Part shown: in pieces, positions 31,906-43,165 of the stretch
Numbering within the stretch: position 1 is the first letter of the stretch
How the letters are laid out: each line of letters opens with the position of its first letter
Source: Mesostigma viride
Taxonomy: Eukaryota > Streptophyta > Mesostigmatophyceae > Mesostigmatales > Mesostigmataceae
NCBI GenBank assembly: GCA_009746045.1
Contig: RPFO01000072.1
Span: 1,989,985-2,053,984, forward strand
Direction of reading: 5' to 3'
DNA length: 64,000 bases
Notes under the pieces: generated by a model
What the model was told of the DNA's origin: nothing
The model's input: only the letters and a program-made list of their open reading frames with translations
Databases searched by the model: none
Made by a program: the position numbers and the translations under genes

Positions 31906-33920
31906 TTAATTAATTAATTAATTAAACTCGTGCTCCCGTTGGGGAGTCACGGAGCACCGAAGTGCTTTTAATCCCTGTGTGTGCACTACAGGAGAAAGGG
32001 CAGAGACCCCCAGTCTCCTTCATGCCAAAGGCATGCCACAGCTGCAATCGGGCGCGGCTAGCTAAAAGGACAGGCTAACGATCCGGCAAACTGTGGGTGC
32101 AATAAGACCCATGTGAGCATATCATAGCAAGGAGCGTGGGCAAGTAATCTGAACATAGCCAGGGCGTAGCATGGCTGTACTAGGACTAGGCTATGGCTGG
32201 TTGTGTACCGTGCGTTGGCGGCACGTGACTAGGTGTGTTGGCACAGCTAGGCAACATTCTAGGCATGGCTGCCTTAGCGGCAGTGACGCCAATGGTTACA
32301 AGCTAGGGCTATTGCTATTCTAGCCCGCTGGGGGCGTCCACATCTTGTGGTTGATCATCAGGTCCCCGCCCCTCCAGTACACCTTGGGCTTCTGGGGGTC
32401 CTGCTTATGGCGGAGGTATTCCGGCCACAGGTCGCGTCGCTGCTGTTGCTGAGCGGGGGTGAGGTCGTCATCCAGCGTCCAGGTGAGGTCGTGCAACCGC
32501 TTGCGACGAGAGAGGAACCGCTGCTTATCCTCAGGGGAGGAGAAGGTGAGTAGGACTGGTGGGGGAGCCGCCTTGTCCCGTGAGTGGGGAAGGCGGTGGC
32601 ACCCACGCAGTTCTACCTCACCTACCAGGCCCATGAGGGTAAGAAGCTGGTTCTTGAGCTCGTCAGCAAGAGAGGTTGACGTCTCACCTGGCTTCTGGGG
32701 GAAGCGACGTAGCACCACTCGGCACTCGCGGCGAGCGCGATCGGTGACCTCCCGTTGCTGGGCCTGGCGGTGGTCCTCCAGCTCCTGGAGCTTTGTGGCG
32801 ATGGCGTCGGTGGTGGAGGCGGTCGCTGACCGCAGCAGGTCCGCGTAGGAGAGCGGCGGGAGGTCGCCAGCATCCTGCCGGGGTGGCTGGGATGCAATGG
32901 TGGCCGTCTGCTCCGCTATCTTGGGGACCTGTGTGGCCAGGGCCTCGGTGTGGGCGGTGATGGCCTCAAGCTTCTTCAGGAGCACGCCACACTTGCCCTC
33001 CACCTGGTTAAGGCGAGAGACAAGTGCCGCATGCGTTTCCGAAGCTTGTGCCGCGGTGTGCAGCGTCGTGAACTGGGGCTGGAGCTTGTGGACGACCTTG
33101 GTTTCCACGCCGGAGACCCGGGCCTCGACCGTGTTGAGCGTGGTGTTCAGCGATGTCAGCTGCTCGGCCAGCGGCCAGGTCACGTGCTCCTCCAGCACTG
33201 CGCGGATGTCATCCTTGCAGAGGGAGGAAGCCGAGGGGGCTGCCGGCTGTGCGGGGGCTGGGGTGCGGAGCGTGCGGGTGATGTCGATGAGGCGGAGCTG
33301 GAAATGGCTGGTCAAGATAGCCAGGCGTTGTTGTGCTTCGTTCATAGCATAGAGCCAGGACATGTCTCCATCGTAGTCAATAGCCCCCTTCACGAAGAGC
33401 TTCCGCTCCTGTTCGAGGAACTGGAGAACCTCAATGCATTCCTGCGGCGACAATTCTTGCCACCCGGTGAGGGAGAATCCTCGGTCGCCGGGGAGGAACT
33501 GGCGCCATTTGCGAGCGTGGCAGGGTTTCTTGGGCTCAGGCGAGGCGCTGGGAGATGGGGCTGCTGGCGGTGGGTTGGCAGGCCCAGACGGCTGGTTGGC
33601 GGGTAAGCCTGGCGGCGGAACAATGGCGAGGGCGAGAGGGTTGGGCTGGGCGCTGGGAAGCTGTGCCAGCTCCTTTTCCAGCCCTCGTTTTGCTTTGGTA
33701 GTCGTCATAGCTGGTCACGTGCGTAACTTTGTCTATACTGCGTGGCAGCCGTAACCGTTTATACTGGCAAGTGCGTCTTAGAAAGGCGCATCGAATGCAA
33801 GTGGTCTGACCGAATTTGGGGCTCAGACGCAAAAGATCTGAACTCCGCCGTCAGCCATACCGCCGTCAGCCATTTGCGTGAGGAAAGATAGCAAGGTACG
33901 TGCATGCTTGTTGGATGTAT
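31906..33920 (-). mobile_element. ORF1-only non-LTR retrotransposon H1, (TTAA)n tail, apparently intact
   Basis: Flanked by the 10-bp duplication GACGTGCATG (31,896-31,905 and 33,921-33,930). On the minus strand: variable 5' bases, ATGGCTGACGGCGG twice, a 165-nt leader, one intact 462-codon ORF, a 395-nt 3' UTR ending in the hairpin GTGCTCC...GGGAGCAC, and a TTAATTAATTAATTAATTAA tail. Very similar to H4 (43,166-45,181) through ORF and 3' UTR, which suggests recent activity. Confidence 0.9.
32320..33708 (-). CDS. L1-type ORF1 protein (RNA-binding chaperone), intact, 462 residues
   Basis: The layout matches LINE-1 ORF1p: a Pro/Ala-rich N-terminus (1-65), a conserved block rich in Trp and Leu (66-150), a long coiled coil (about 165-265 and 300-325, with heptads such as SLNTTLNTVEARVSGVETKV), an RRM-like fold beginning ECRVVLRRFPQKPGE (328-342), and a basic C-terminal domain FLSRRKRLHDLTWTLDDDL, TPAQQQQRRDLWPEYLRHK (398-436). 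The last block corresponds to the D-L-S/T-x-x-T-x-x-R-R segment of Transposase_22 proteins. ORF1p coats the element RNA in cytoplasmic particles. No ORF2 follows; the 3' UTR and tail begin right after the stop. The start is the first ATG after the conserved leader. Confidence 0.88.
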   Translation of the reverse strand: MTTTKAKRGLEKELAQLPSAQPNPLALAIVPPPGLPANQPSGPANPPPAAPSPSASPEPKKPCHARKWRQFLPGDRGFSLTGWQELSPQECIEVLQFLEQERKLFVKGAIDYDGDMSWLYAMNEAQQRLAILTSHFQLRLIDITRTLRTPAPAQPAAPSASSLCKDDIRAVLEEHVTWPLAEQLTSLNTTLNTVEARVSGVETKVVHKLQPQFTTLHTAAQASETHAALVSRLNQVEGKCGVLLKKLEAITAHTEALATQVPKIAEQTATIASQPPRQDAGDLPPLSYADLLRSATASTTDAIATKLQELEDHRQAQQREVTDRARRECRVVLRRFPQKPGETSTSLADELKNQLLTLMGLVGEVELRGCHRLPHSRDKAAPPPVLLTFSSPEDKQRFLSRRKRLHDLTWTLDDDLTPAQQQQRRDLWPEYLRHKQDPQKPKVYWRGGDLMINHKMWTPPAG

Positions 33921-33930
33921 GACGTGCATG

Positions 33931-34593
33931 TTATTAGCCAGCATGCCCGAATGCATCATGCACTTGCTTGACGTTTGCGCCCTTTCCCGCGAAATCTGGG
34001 CTGTCTTCCCGCGCCTCCGCCAGTTCACAAACGAGTTCACTGGCGAGCAGTTCACTACGTTGTTGCGACCCATGTGAGTGCGTGAACTCGAAGTGAAGGG
34101 CCGGTGAAGCGCCGGTGGCGACCCGGCCGTCGACCCAGTTCACAAAGAGTTCACCGAGCCTCATGTGAGTCGTGCCTTAGCATTTTTAATTTTTTTTTTT
34201 TGTTGTTGTTGATTCCCAGTGAGCCCACCCCCTCCTACTCTGACGGACTTGTATACGGCATTCGACAGCTCTCGTCAAGCCCGATTCAGCTGCAGCATCA
34301 AGGGCGCTCAACTGAAAGTACGAGATTTCGTACCATTTCTGGATGCGGCGAGGCTGGGCGCTGCGGGATGCTCGGGTGATAGGCTGATAGTAAGGATGCG
34401 CAGCTGCAAATTTGCTAGTTCACCTCAGTTCAGATACGGCTGAGTTGTACATCCTGCCGTAGCCTGGCGCCAGCTGTGTTCTGTCAATGACGCAGTGTTC
34501 TGTGTTCCGGAAATTCCGGGTTCCCTGCCGAGCTCGGCCTATACACCGTCCGCATTAGTAGTTTGTTATTAGGCGTCAATTTTTGCCGTATTT
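33931..34593. other. Flank between H1 and H3; possible exon, otherwise nothing
   Basis: On the plus strand a long T-rich tract ending GATTCCCAG (about 34,185-34,218) is followed by an open frame to 34,443 (TDLYTAFDSSRQARFSCSIK, then LKVRDFVPFLDAARLG). This looks like a 3' splice site plus exon but has no partner exon here. The minus strand 34,164-33,934 is also open (SELVCELAEAREDSPDFAGK). Neither is recognised. The TTAA tail of H3 lies at about 34,592-34,609. Confidence 0.25.
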
Positions 34594-36595
34594 AATTAAT
34601 TAATTAATAAGCACGTGACTGCGTCACGTGGGGGCCAATACAGAGTAAAGGAACCTTCAACCCTATATACACAGTGAGAAGGAGGGAGGGCGCCCTAGCT
34701 TCTCTCACTGCCGCAGGTGGGCAGGCCACAGAGCGCTCTCTCCACGGCATGGTGCCGGGGCGCAACACTGTGGGTGCAATACAACCAGTGCAATACCATA
34801 GGTAGGCTGACGCATAGCTTATGCTACAAATGTGAGGTGGGCTCAAGACGTCGGCTAATCAAGGCGCAAGCTGATGGCCACAAGGTGCCAGAGCTAATTG
34901 AAGGTACTATAACGCTGTGCGCTAATATCGTTTCAAGTGCTGTAATGCCTAAGCTATCCCATCATCGATTGCCCCCATCTAGACAACTAGCTGGAGTGCT
35001 CTATCCCGGGGAAGCCCGGGGGGCTTCCACAGTTTCTTGTTGACATAGAGGTCCCCGCCCCGCCAGTACACTTGGGGCTTCTCGGGGTTGGTCTTGTGGC
35101 GGATGTAGTCGGGCCACTGATCGCGGCGTTGCTGCTGCTGGGCTGGCGTCAGGTCGTCGTCAAGCGACCAGGAGGTGTTCACCAGCTTCTTGCGGCGAGA
35201 GAGGAACCAAACTCGGGCTGTGATGTCGCTGAAGGTGAGGACCACTGGAGGGGGCCCAGCCTTGGCCCGTGGATGGGGCAGGCGGTAGGCGCCCTGCAGT
35301 ATCGCACCTGGCAGCTGCATGCACGCCAAGAGCTGTTTCTTCAGCTCGTCGAGAAGAGAGTCTGGGGTCTCCTCCGGCAGCATATGTCGAAGCGCCTGAG
35401 GATGACCCGGCAGCGGCGACGGTCGCGGTCAGCGGCCTCGCGGCGCGTGTCTTCCAGCTCCTGGAGCTTGGTGGTGATGGCGGTCGTGGTAGAGGATGCC
35501 TGGCTCTTGAGCAGGTCCGCCCAGGAGGCGCGAGTCGAGGGGTCATCGCTAGCCCTACCAGCAGGTTGGGAGGCGATGGTGGCCGTGCGCTCGGCGATCT
35601 CGGGGACCTGCGTGGCCAGGGCGTCTACCTTGGCAGCAACTGCCTCAAGTTTCACGGTGCCTTGGCCGACTCGGCCTTCCACCTGATTAAGGCGGGTGGT
35701 CACAGTGGCTGTGGCCTCGGAAACTTTGGTGGCAATGTGCTCTTGCGTAGCAGTAAACTGAGGCTGGAGCTTAAGGGCGACTCTGGCTTCAATGTTGTTG
35801 ACCTTGGCCGAGAGAGTGTTGAGTGGGCCGTCAGCCTGGCGCGTTCAGGGCGGCGAGCTGCTCAGCCATCGGCGCCAGCTGCTCCGCCACTGCAGCTCGG
35901 ATGGAGTCCGTGCTGGGGGAGGTGCTGCTCTGCGGGGATGCTGCAGCTGCTGTGGCTGCCCGTCTGCGCTCATGCAGGAGGCTCCTGAGGCCAGCAGTAG
36001 CCAATCTGGGTGATATCGTGGGCGTCGCAGCGCAGGTAGCTGCACATGATGACTGCCTTCAAGTACGCCTCCGGTTCTTGAAGCAGCCATTCCCAGGCGG
36101 GCTTGGTGACCTTGTCGCCAGGGGTAGGCAGGAAAAACATCGTCACATTGTTCCTTCGTGAGCGTAAAGATTTCCAAGATGCAAAAATCCCGCTGGCCGG
36201 CGCCGAAGCGGCGGACGTCCCATTTGGTATGGGAAGTTCGGGTTTTCTTGGGAATGGGCGACGAATTTGGCGTAGAGCACTGCGTCGAGGGAGGCAGACC
36301 GGGGGGGAGAGCTTCGATCAGCGCAAAAAGGTTGGCGTCCGCAGGAGTTGATGTCGCACGTGCTGCTGTCGACGGGAATGCCGACGACAGCTCAAACTGA
36401 AAATGTTTGTCAAGGCTGCGTTTTGGTGGCATTTGCAAAATACTGCGTTACAGCCGTAACCGATTATACTAGCAGATGCGTCTTGAAAAGACGCATCTGA
36501 TGCAAGTAGCCTGACTGACTTTGGGGCTCAGACGCAAAAGTTCTGAGCTCCGCCGTCAGCCATGTCCGCTCGTGGCTCGTGGCTCGTGGCTGGAG
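34594..36595 (-). mobile_element. ORF1-only non-LTR retrotransposon H3, (TTAA)n tail
   Basis: Flanked by the 11-bp duplication TTGCCGTATTT (34,583-34,593 and 36,596-36,606). The 5' leader with GCTGACGGCGGAGCTCAGA matches H1 and H4. The 3' end has a CACGTGAC-GCA-GTCACGTG hairpin directly before the TTAATTAA tail, so the terminal stem is kept although its sequence differs from H1. Clearly diverged from H1/H4, hence an older subfamily. Confidence 0.86.
34979..36438 (-). pseudogene. L1-type ORF1 protein of H3, frameshifted
   Basis: Three frame segments: 36,438-35,845 (N-terminal block), 35,703-35,341 (coiled coil RLNQVEGRVGQGTVKLEAV and RRRCRVILRRF), and 35,383-34,979 (YRLPHPRAKAGPPPVVLTF, LDDDLTPAQQQQRRDQWPDY, VYWRGGDLYVNKKLW). 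They collinearly match the intact ORF1 of H1, with the same C-terminal signature. At least two indels break it. Confidence 0.8.
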
Positions 36596-36606
36596 TTGCC
36601 GTATTT

Positions 36607-36892
36607 GCATTATGAATAACCCTGGATTTTTTGTTGGGAGCCAGTTAGAGTCCCGGGTTCTATATTATTTAATCAAAACCTTTTGTCTGTTTGTTTGTCC
36701 TGCAGCCGTTCAAGGCACATGGGTACTTATTTAATTAATAAATTTCTTTTGTTTGTTTGGTAGATATCGTACACGCCGTCCCCAATTCGGCCGGCAATCC
36801 GGCCCGGCGGCCCCCCTTCGCCGGCCATAGGCTAGAGTCAGTGGAGGTCAGTGATACCCAGAGCCCACAGGAGTTAATTAATTTAATTTTAT
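36607..36892. other. Short flank with TTAATTAA strings; no gene
   Basis: Contains TTATTTAATTAATAAATTTC near 36,726 and TTAATTAATTTAATTTTATAATAATA at 36,874-36,898 (shown here only as a position marker for an A/T-rich tail-like run). The second borders repeat U as in the first locus. No gene or RNA recognised. Confidence 0.3.
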
Positions 36893-37044
36893 AATAATAC
36901 AATAAGTGGAGCCCTGCCACACATGCAGCAGTTAACAGTGGCCTTAAGGTTTCTCAATCCGCACGCGGAAGCAAGAAGCCTCCAGGGTGGGAGGGAGGGG
37001 AAAGAAACAATTGCGGATCATTGCCTGCCTAGCTTGCTTATTAA
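36893..37044. repeat. Repeat U, I'' segment, left of the TTAA element
   Basis: Same shortened I segment as 21,930-22,063, ending TGCCTAGCTTGCTTATTAA, where the TTAA element is inserted. Confidence 0.75.
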
Positions 37045-38762
37045 CTCGTCGTCTGTCCCAACTCAGTCCTAATAATAGGACTGAGTTGACCTTTTTCAAC
37101 CGTGTGTAGTGACTAGGTGGGGGGTCCATCCAAGATGCTTAGATGTGGGTCTATGGAGTATTTGATGTCCTCTTGCTGGCAAAAATACTACATCAGTGAA
37201 AACTTGACCCAAACTCCTAAAAATTACATGGATGTATGGCACCGTCGGCGAATTTGCATTTTTGTGTGGAAGCACGAGTGGCAAAAATTGAATAAATTCC
37301 ATATGCATGTTAAAAAAATACAGGCATGTAAAAAATATAGTTCTTGACCTGTGGCAAAAAACTGGACTCAATTTGGCCACTGGCACTGCCTAAAACACGC
37401 CAAATACTGCCAGTCCTATACATAGGACTGGGCCATGCTAGCAATTTGCAAGCATGTAAGTGCGGTCATACTACATAGTAGCGTGGCCACAAACCATGTC
37501 AATCAGCCCATTTCCCTTCAGGCATAATAGGAAAACATACTTGCATCATCATATTGCAGTTATATTGTACCTTATTATGTGTGAAAGCCTATGCATACAT
37601 GTAGGGAATGCGTATGGATACGTAGCTACAAAGGGATGTATTATAAGTAATAACCACCGATATAATGGGTAGGTTAGTCACATTTAATTGTTCTTTACAA
37701 GAATGGACATGGATAAAACTGTATTACCTTGCCATGACATGGCCAGGATACCTGCTGGCACATGATGACAGTGGTTTATCACCATGATTTTTCACTCACC
37801 CGTATAAGCTTGACAGTACCCTTGACGCAGCCCATGACCACACAATCATGCAGTATGAACATAGCAAGAGAATAACTAACATCTATGAAAGTGTTTTAAC
37901 CCATTCAGCACCTAAAACCTTGTACAGCCACGCTACGGTAAGGCAAATGCCTGGTAAGATCATCTAAAAAGATGGTTTTAGAGAGGGGCAGGCAACGGTC
38001 AAGAAAGAGCAGCAAGACTCAAAACTGACAGCGCATCGCAAGCTTAAACTCATGTAAGAATACCAAGAAACGATGAAGCAGCGATATTCCAGCTTTACCT
38101 GGCACGGCTGGCGTTACCTTGGCCCAGGCGGTGCCTGCAAAAGTGGCACTTTGCGGCACACAAACCATGACGTGACAGAGTGGTCGAAATCATCAAATCT
38201 TTACTGCCACTAGACTTAACCTACGACAATACATGATAAAAGGTAGAAAGAAACCTATAAACCCTTCGATTTGATCCGGGAATCAATTGTAGTAATCCAT
38301 TCCGTCGACCTGCCTAATCGCAGATTTTTCCAGCAAGAACAGTGCCGACACCCAGTAAATCGCATCCCCGCGAGGTTAAAATTCACTTGTATCATCTTTA
38401 GGACATAAAAAATCTATTTCCTGGGTTTGGCCCGCAAAATCGTCCGAAAACGTAAACTGCATGCATGGGCGCAAGCCGCCATGGCTAGGTCGTGCATTTC
38501 CGGAACTCACGTTTCGCGTGAAAATGTACCCTTACCACCTGTACTTTCACCGTACGGTTAGACGCCCAAATCAAATCCAAAAAAATCCCAAAAATATGTC
38601 CAAGAAAGATCTTTTCAAGTAGTATTTGAATAAATTTTGAGAAAATTTTTCTGCCAAATATTCCGACCGGGGCGAATTTTCTACAAAACCTCAAAATTAG
38701 GTCCTAAAATTAGGACTGAGTTGAACTCAGTCCTAAAATTAGGACCAGGGACAGACGACGAG
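37045..38762. mobile_element. Second TTAA-flanked DNA transposon, non-autonomous
   Basis: 15-bp perfect terminal inverted repeat CTCGTCGTCTGTCCC (37,045-37,059 and 38,748-38,762), flanked by TTAA (37,041-37,044 and 38,763-38,766). The unoccupied sequence GCTTGCTTATTAAGGCATGG exists at 40,332-40,351, so insertion duplicated TTAA. Subterminal near-palindromes (AACTCAGTCCTAA...TTAGGACTGAGTT type) lie at both ends. The interior is related to the element at 23,674-25,771, but the terminal repeats differ. No transposase is seen. Confidence 0.85.
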
Positions 38763-38766
38763 TTAA

Positions 38767-39341
38767 GGCATGGCCCGCCGACACACAAGCTGACATCATC
38801 CTAAATTAATTAACACCGGCATGCGTCACACACCGGCCTGAACAGTGCTGAAAACGCCACTACAAACAGCGTGGCCCCGCACCCCCAGGCTAGTGCGTTA
38901 ACCGTACAGGTAGTTGTACAAGGTTCCCAAGACTGACAAACATAAAACTCGCCCATCGACCCCTTGGGCCAGTCCGAATCCACTATACAATAATTAATCA
39001 CGACTCACTAAATAACCCAAATCAGCCAAAGATTCGGTAAGCAACCAGCCGACCCTACAGGTCCCCACCTAACCTCAGCTGGTGCAACCAAACACGAATC
39101 TTTGCAAGTGAAGTCGTATAAAACCTACAATTAATTCTCTCGGACCGCTAATTAACAGCCACCGACCCTTATAAACAACCGGGTCATCCAAGAAAAATTC
39201 GGGCGAGCAGGAAACCCTTTGTACAGATCGAATTAGTCAGCCCATGTCGCAGGCAGCCTTCCACAGCCAGGCCAAGGCATGGCGGCCTTATCTTTCCCGC
39301 ATGCGTTAATTAAACTATATTCAGAGAAAACCGATTAAGAT
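38767..39341. repeat. Repeat U, L segment (copy 2)
   Basis: Nearly identical to 22,068-22,640 and 40,346-40,915. No coding capacity. Confidence 0.8.
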
Positions 39342-40341
39342 CACTCAGCTCCCAAGAAGACCAGCATTTGATTGAATACAATAAGTGGAGCCCTGCCACA
39401 AATGCAGCAGTTAACAGTGGCCTTAAGGTTTCTCAATCCGCACGCGGAAGCAAGAAGCCTCCACCCAATTACCCCCCCTGGCGCCAACCCCATTGCGCCG
39501 ATTAAACTCATGACCACCGTGCGCGAAAGAGCGTGTCGCAACATCTTAAATGGCGACTCAGCCCGCGCTAGGCTATATTAACCCCCGCAGGGGCCCGCTG
39601 GTTCAATGCGACACAAGCCGGTGACCACCCCAAAAGCAAGCCCTCAAAAAGAGCCAGCATTTCGCAATTCCGGAACCGTCCAAAAAGGAAGGAGGTTTTA
39701 CGACACCATAATAGACTGAGCCGCGCAGCAGGTGCTGAGACGAAAAGGAACGACAAAGGTCTGGCGTAGCCTCGCCTCCCTGAGACGCCCTCTCCAACTC
39801 GAGTCTCGCAATAGGGAAATTTCTAGCTTCGGAGCGCAACTCTCGCGCGGCTCCTATTGTCCCCAACCACCCCTCCTCGGCAGGGGCAGCTGGACAACTG
39901 ACCTGCCGCCACAAAAAATAATTTATGAAAAAAACAGGCCGTTGCTGACAGGAACCTGGTTCAGGACCTTTTGAGTCCAGGTCACGTCCCATGCACGCAC
40001 CATCGCAAGGTGGCAAGCCTGCGATGTGACACTAGAGCTGTTTTAGAAACTTATAAACAGCTCCGCCGAAGCTGGCCCAACCGCCGGAGTAGCGCCCCAT
40101 CCTTCGCCCATGTCAAAAAGACCCGCAGCCGGGGAAAACGACATGGGGGTGAATTTAAATTTTCTTTCCGTTGCACGACCAACGATACTATGCTTGGTCG
40201 AACAACTTAGCGGTTGTGCCACCATCTGCCTCGGCTACAAGACAGATGCAACCCGCGCTAGAATGTGCAATTTTGCACAGGCGGCCATTGCCGCCATTGT
40301 GAAAGAAACAATTGCGGATCATTGCCTGCCTAGCTTGCTTA
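39342..40341. repeat. Repeat U, full I segment (copy 2)
   Basis: Nearly identical to 22,641-23,638 and intact to its junction with L. Together with the flanking L copies it gives L-I-L, like a short LTR-type or tandem structure, but I see no TG...CA ends, primer site or polypurine tract. Confidence 0.78.
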
Positions 40342-40915
40342 TTAAGGCATGGCCCGCAGACACACAAGCTGACATCATCCTAAATTAATTAACACCGGCA
40401 TGCGTCACACACCGGCCTGAACAGTGCTGAAAACGCCACTACAAACTGCGTGGCCCCGCACTCCCAGGCTAGTGCGTTAACCGTACAGGTAGTTGTACAA
40501 GGGTCCCAAGACTGACAAACATAAAACTCGCCCATCGACCCCTTGGGCCGGTCCGAGTCCACTATACAATAATTAATCACGACTCACTAAAGAACCCAAA
40601 TCATCCAAAGATTCGGTAAGCAACCAGCCGACCCTACAGGTCCCCACCTAACCTCAGCTGGTGCAACCAAACACGAATCTTTGCAAGTGAAGTCGTATAA
40701 AACCTACAATTAATTCTCTCGGACCGCTAATTAACAGCCACCGACCCTTATAAACAACCGGGTCATCCAAGAAAAATTCGGGCGAGCAGGAAACCCTTTG
40801 TACAGATCGAATTAGTCAGCCCATGTCGCAGGCAGCCTTCCACAGCCAGGCCAAGGCATGGCGGCCTTATCTTTCCCGCATGCGTTAATTAAACTATATT
40901 CAGAGAAAACCGATT
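40342..40915. repeat. Repeat U, L segment (copy 3) with empty TTAA site
   Basis: Begins at the unoccupied TTAA (40,342-40,345) and ends GAGAAAACCGAT at 40,915, where unrelated sequence starts. It serves as the pre-insertion reference for the transposon at 37,045. Confidence 0.8.
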
Positions 40916-42416
40916 TGTTTGTTCGTTTAGTCCAGTTGTCGCGCGCCGTTCCGATTCACACGAGTATTGGCTTTACGCGGGGCCGCCACGCGGCCGGCCC
41001 GGGGGACGAGGCGAGGCAGATAGGCATTGCGCGTGTGCGAGTTGTTACGCCTTTGGCATTTGGGCCTTACGGGAGCAACGCATGCGCCGTAGCGCGACGC
41101 GCAGCACTGCATGGTGGGAGTTGACAGCGGCACTGACATGCGTCACCAGGAGGTCAGTGCCAACGCTGGCAAGCAGCACGCACTGGCTGCTGGACTACAA
41201 CACGGACCAAGCTAGGCTGCCAGCCTGGCAATTATGCGGATTGTGCAGGCTGAACATGCACGTGCACGCAAGCTGGCGCGTTATTGATCTCGAGAACTGT
41301 CCGCTGCAGGTAGATAATGTCGTGCAATATTGGCATTGATATTCGGCAGGCTGGCAAGCCGCTTTTGTGAATGCGACGATCGAGGCAGCTTTTCTCGTCA
41401 GGGCCAGCTAGTTGTCGTACATGCTTGGTTGGTGATATAGTTGTTAATTTGGCAAGCTCAGGGGTCGGCAAGTCGACACTGGAGTGCTCTGCGACAAGGG
41501 CATTTTGTCGTCTGGGATTTCTGGCCTACCCAGGTTGTCTAGTTGATTTTGTCGTCTAAAGAGAAAGTGCTAGATGATATGTTTCATATGCGGAACAGGG
41601 AGTCGTTGCAGACAACGACTTAGGATTTTGTGTACTTTTAGGTCTTGAGTGCTGACCAAAGCCGAGTGCGACACGGAGTAGCTTTGGTGTAATTGAAGCA
41701 GTATGGACGACAAAGCGGTTGTCGTCAGGATCAGATACTGAGCGTGGCTACGAGGTAAGGCTGACGCAAGATATTGCGTAAGTGTGAGGCATTCATTGGG
41801 ATAAGTGTGTGTTTCCACCAGGGCGTTGGATGTAGCTCAGACTGTGTGGATCTTTGAACTCTGTCTTGGTCATGGTGGTGCGTGGCAAGTGTGGCCAGCC
41901 CTCCTTTCTTTCATCGAGCCCAGCTATTGCTGAAACAGAGCTGCCAATTAGTTAGGTAGAGTATTGGTAATAAAAACGTTCATTTCATTTGCAACAAAGA
42001 ATTACCCAGTGTGAAGCCTAACCTAGTCATACCTCACTCTCAGGTCTCAACTTTTTGAGAAGTGCAGTTGGCACTGGCTTCTCGTCTTATCCACACAGAG
42101 CTAACTGAGAGTTTGTAGGTAAGCTTGGTCAAGGCTGAGGCCTCTTCCTGAATACTAGGAATAGAGGTAAAGCTGGCTGTGCAAGGCTGTCAAGGCAGGC
42201 AGCTTGCAAGCAGGTCCTGAAGCAGCATTGGTTTTCAGCTTTCAGGCAATTGTTTTCTTTTTCCTTGCCCTGTGCATCTGGTGTGGTGCCAGCAAGTTGA
42301 AGGGGCCAAGTGGTGGCCCCTGTGGTGCATACTGATTTTGCACTACGTCTGCTCACTCTGTAGCCCAGTGATTGGTTGCAGAAACGGTGCTCACGAGAGC
42401 ACAAGCACGAAGCTTG
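40916..42416. other. 1.5 kb without a recognised gene
   Basis: Short ORFs only, none resembling a known family. 41,880-42,416 may be the 5' leader of the gag at 42,417; a TTGGTTGCAGAAAC string at about 42,372 vaguely resembles a tRNA-Met primer site but is not convincing. Confidence 0.3.
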
Positions 42417-43165
42417 ATGGCAGACCAAGATGGTCAACATCAAGGGGGCGCCAACCCCAACCAAGGCACGGTGGTGGATGGCGCACCGCGGCAGGGTGAT
42501 GCTGCAGGCACGCAGGCATCCTTGCCAACTGGCGACAACGGCAATGGGCCACTCGTCCCACCAGCAGCCTCCGACGGGTTCCGGGATGGGCAGTGGGGGG
42601 GGGGTCGCCGATCGGAGTGGTGGCGTTGTTGTTGTTGGTGGTGACACATCGGTCGTCAACGGAGGGCTGGGTGGCAGCGCGGCAGGTCCTCAAGATGGAA
42701 CAGTACTTCCCATCACACCATCATCGCAGATACGGCTCAGCGGGTTGGCAGGCACCGGGCTAGCGCCGGGGCCAAGTGCCAGCCAGGGGGTGGGTGCGGA
42801 TGTGTTGCAGCAGATTTTGCAACATGTAGCACAATCCCAACAACAGATGCAGCAGCAACAGCAGGCTATGCAGTTGCAGCAGCAGCAGACGGCGCAGTTG
42901 GCGGCGCAGATTGCAAGTCTGCACGCGACGTGGACCGCGCAAGCAACGCTGACATGCACCAGCGCCGCACCTACCACAGCCGCAAGTGTTGCAGCCGCAG
43001 GCGCAAGTTTGGCAGCCCCAAGCGCAGGTGTTGCAGTCGCAGGTGCCTTAAATGTCGCAGGCACCATCCGTGCAGCCACAGGCGCAAGTGCCACAGATGC
43101 AGGCGTCGCGGCAGCATGTGCCTGGGATGCCTATAGTGCACAAACTGGGTTTTCTTTTGGCGTGC

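Noticed and set aside
39342-40915. Repeat U as an LTR retrotransposon with L as LTR
   Set aside because: L lacks TG...CA ends, and no primer-binding site, polypurine tract or coding sequence was found; left as an unclassified repeat.
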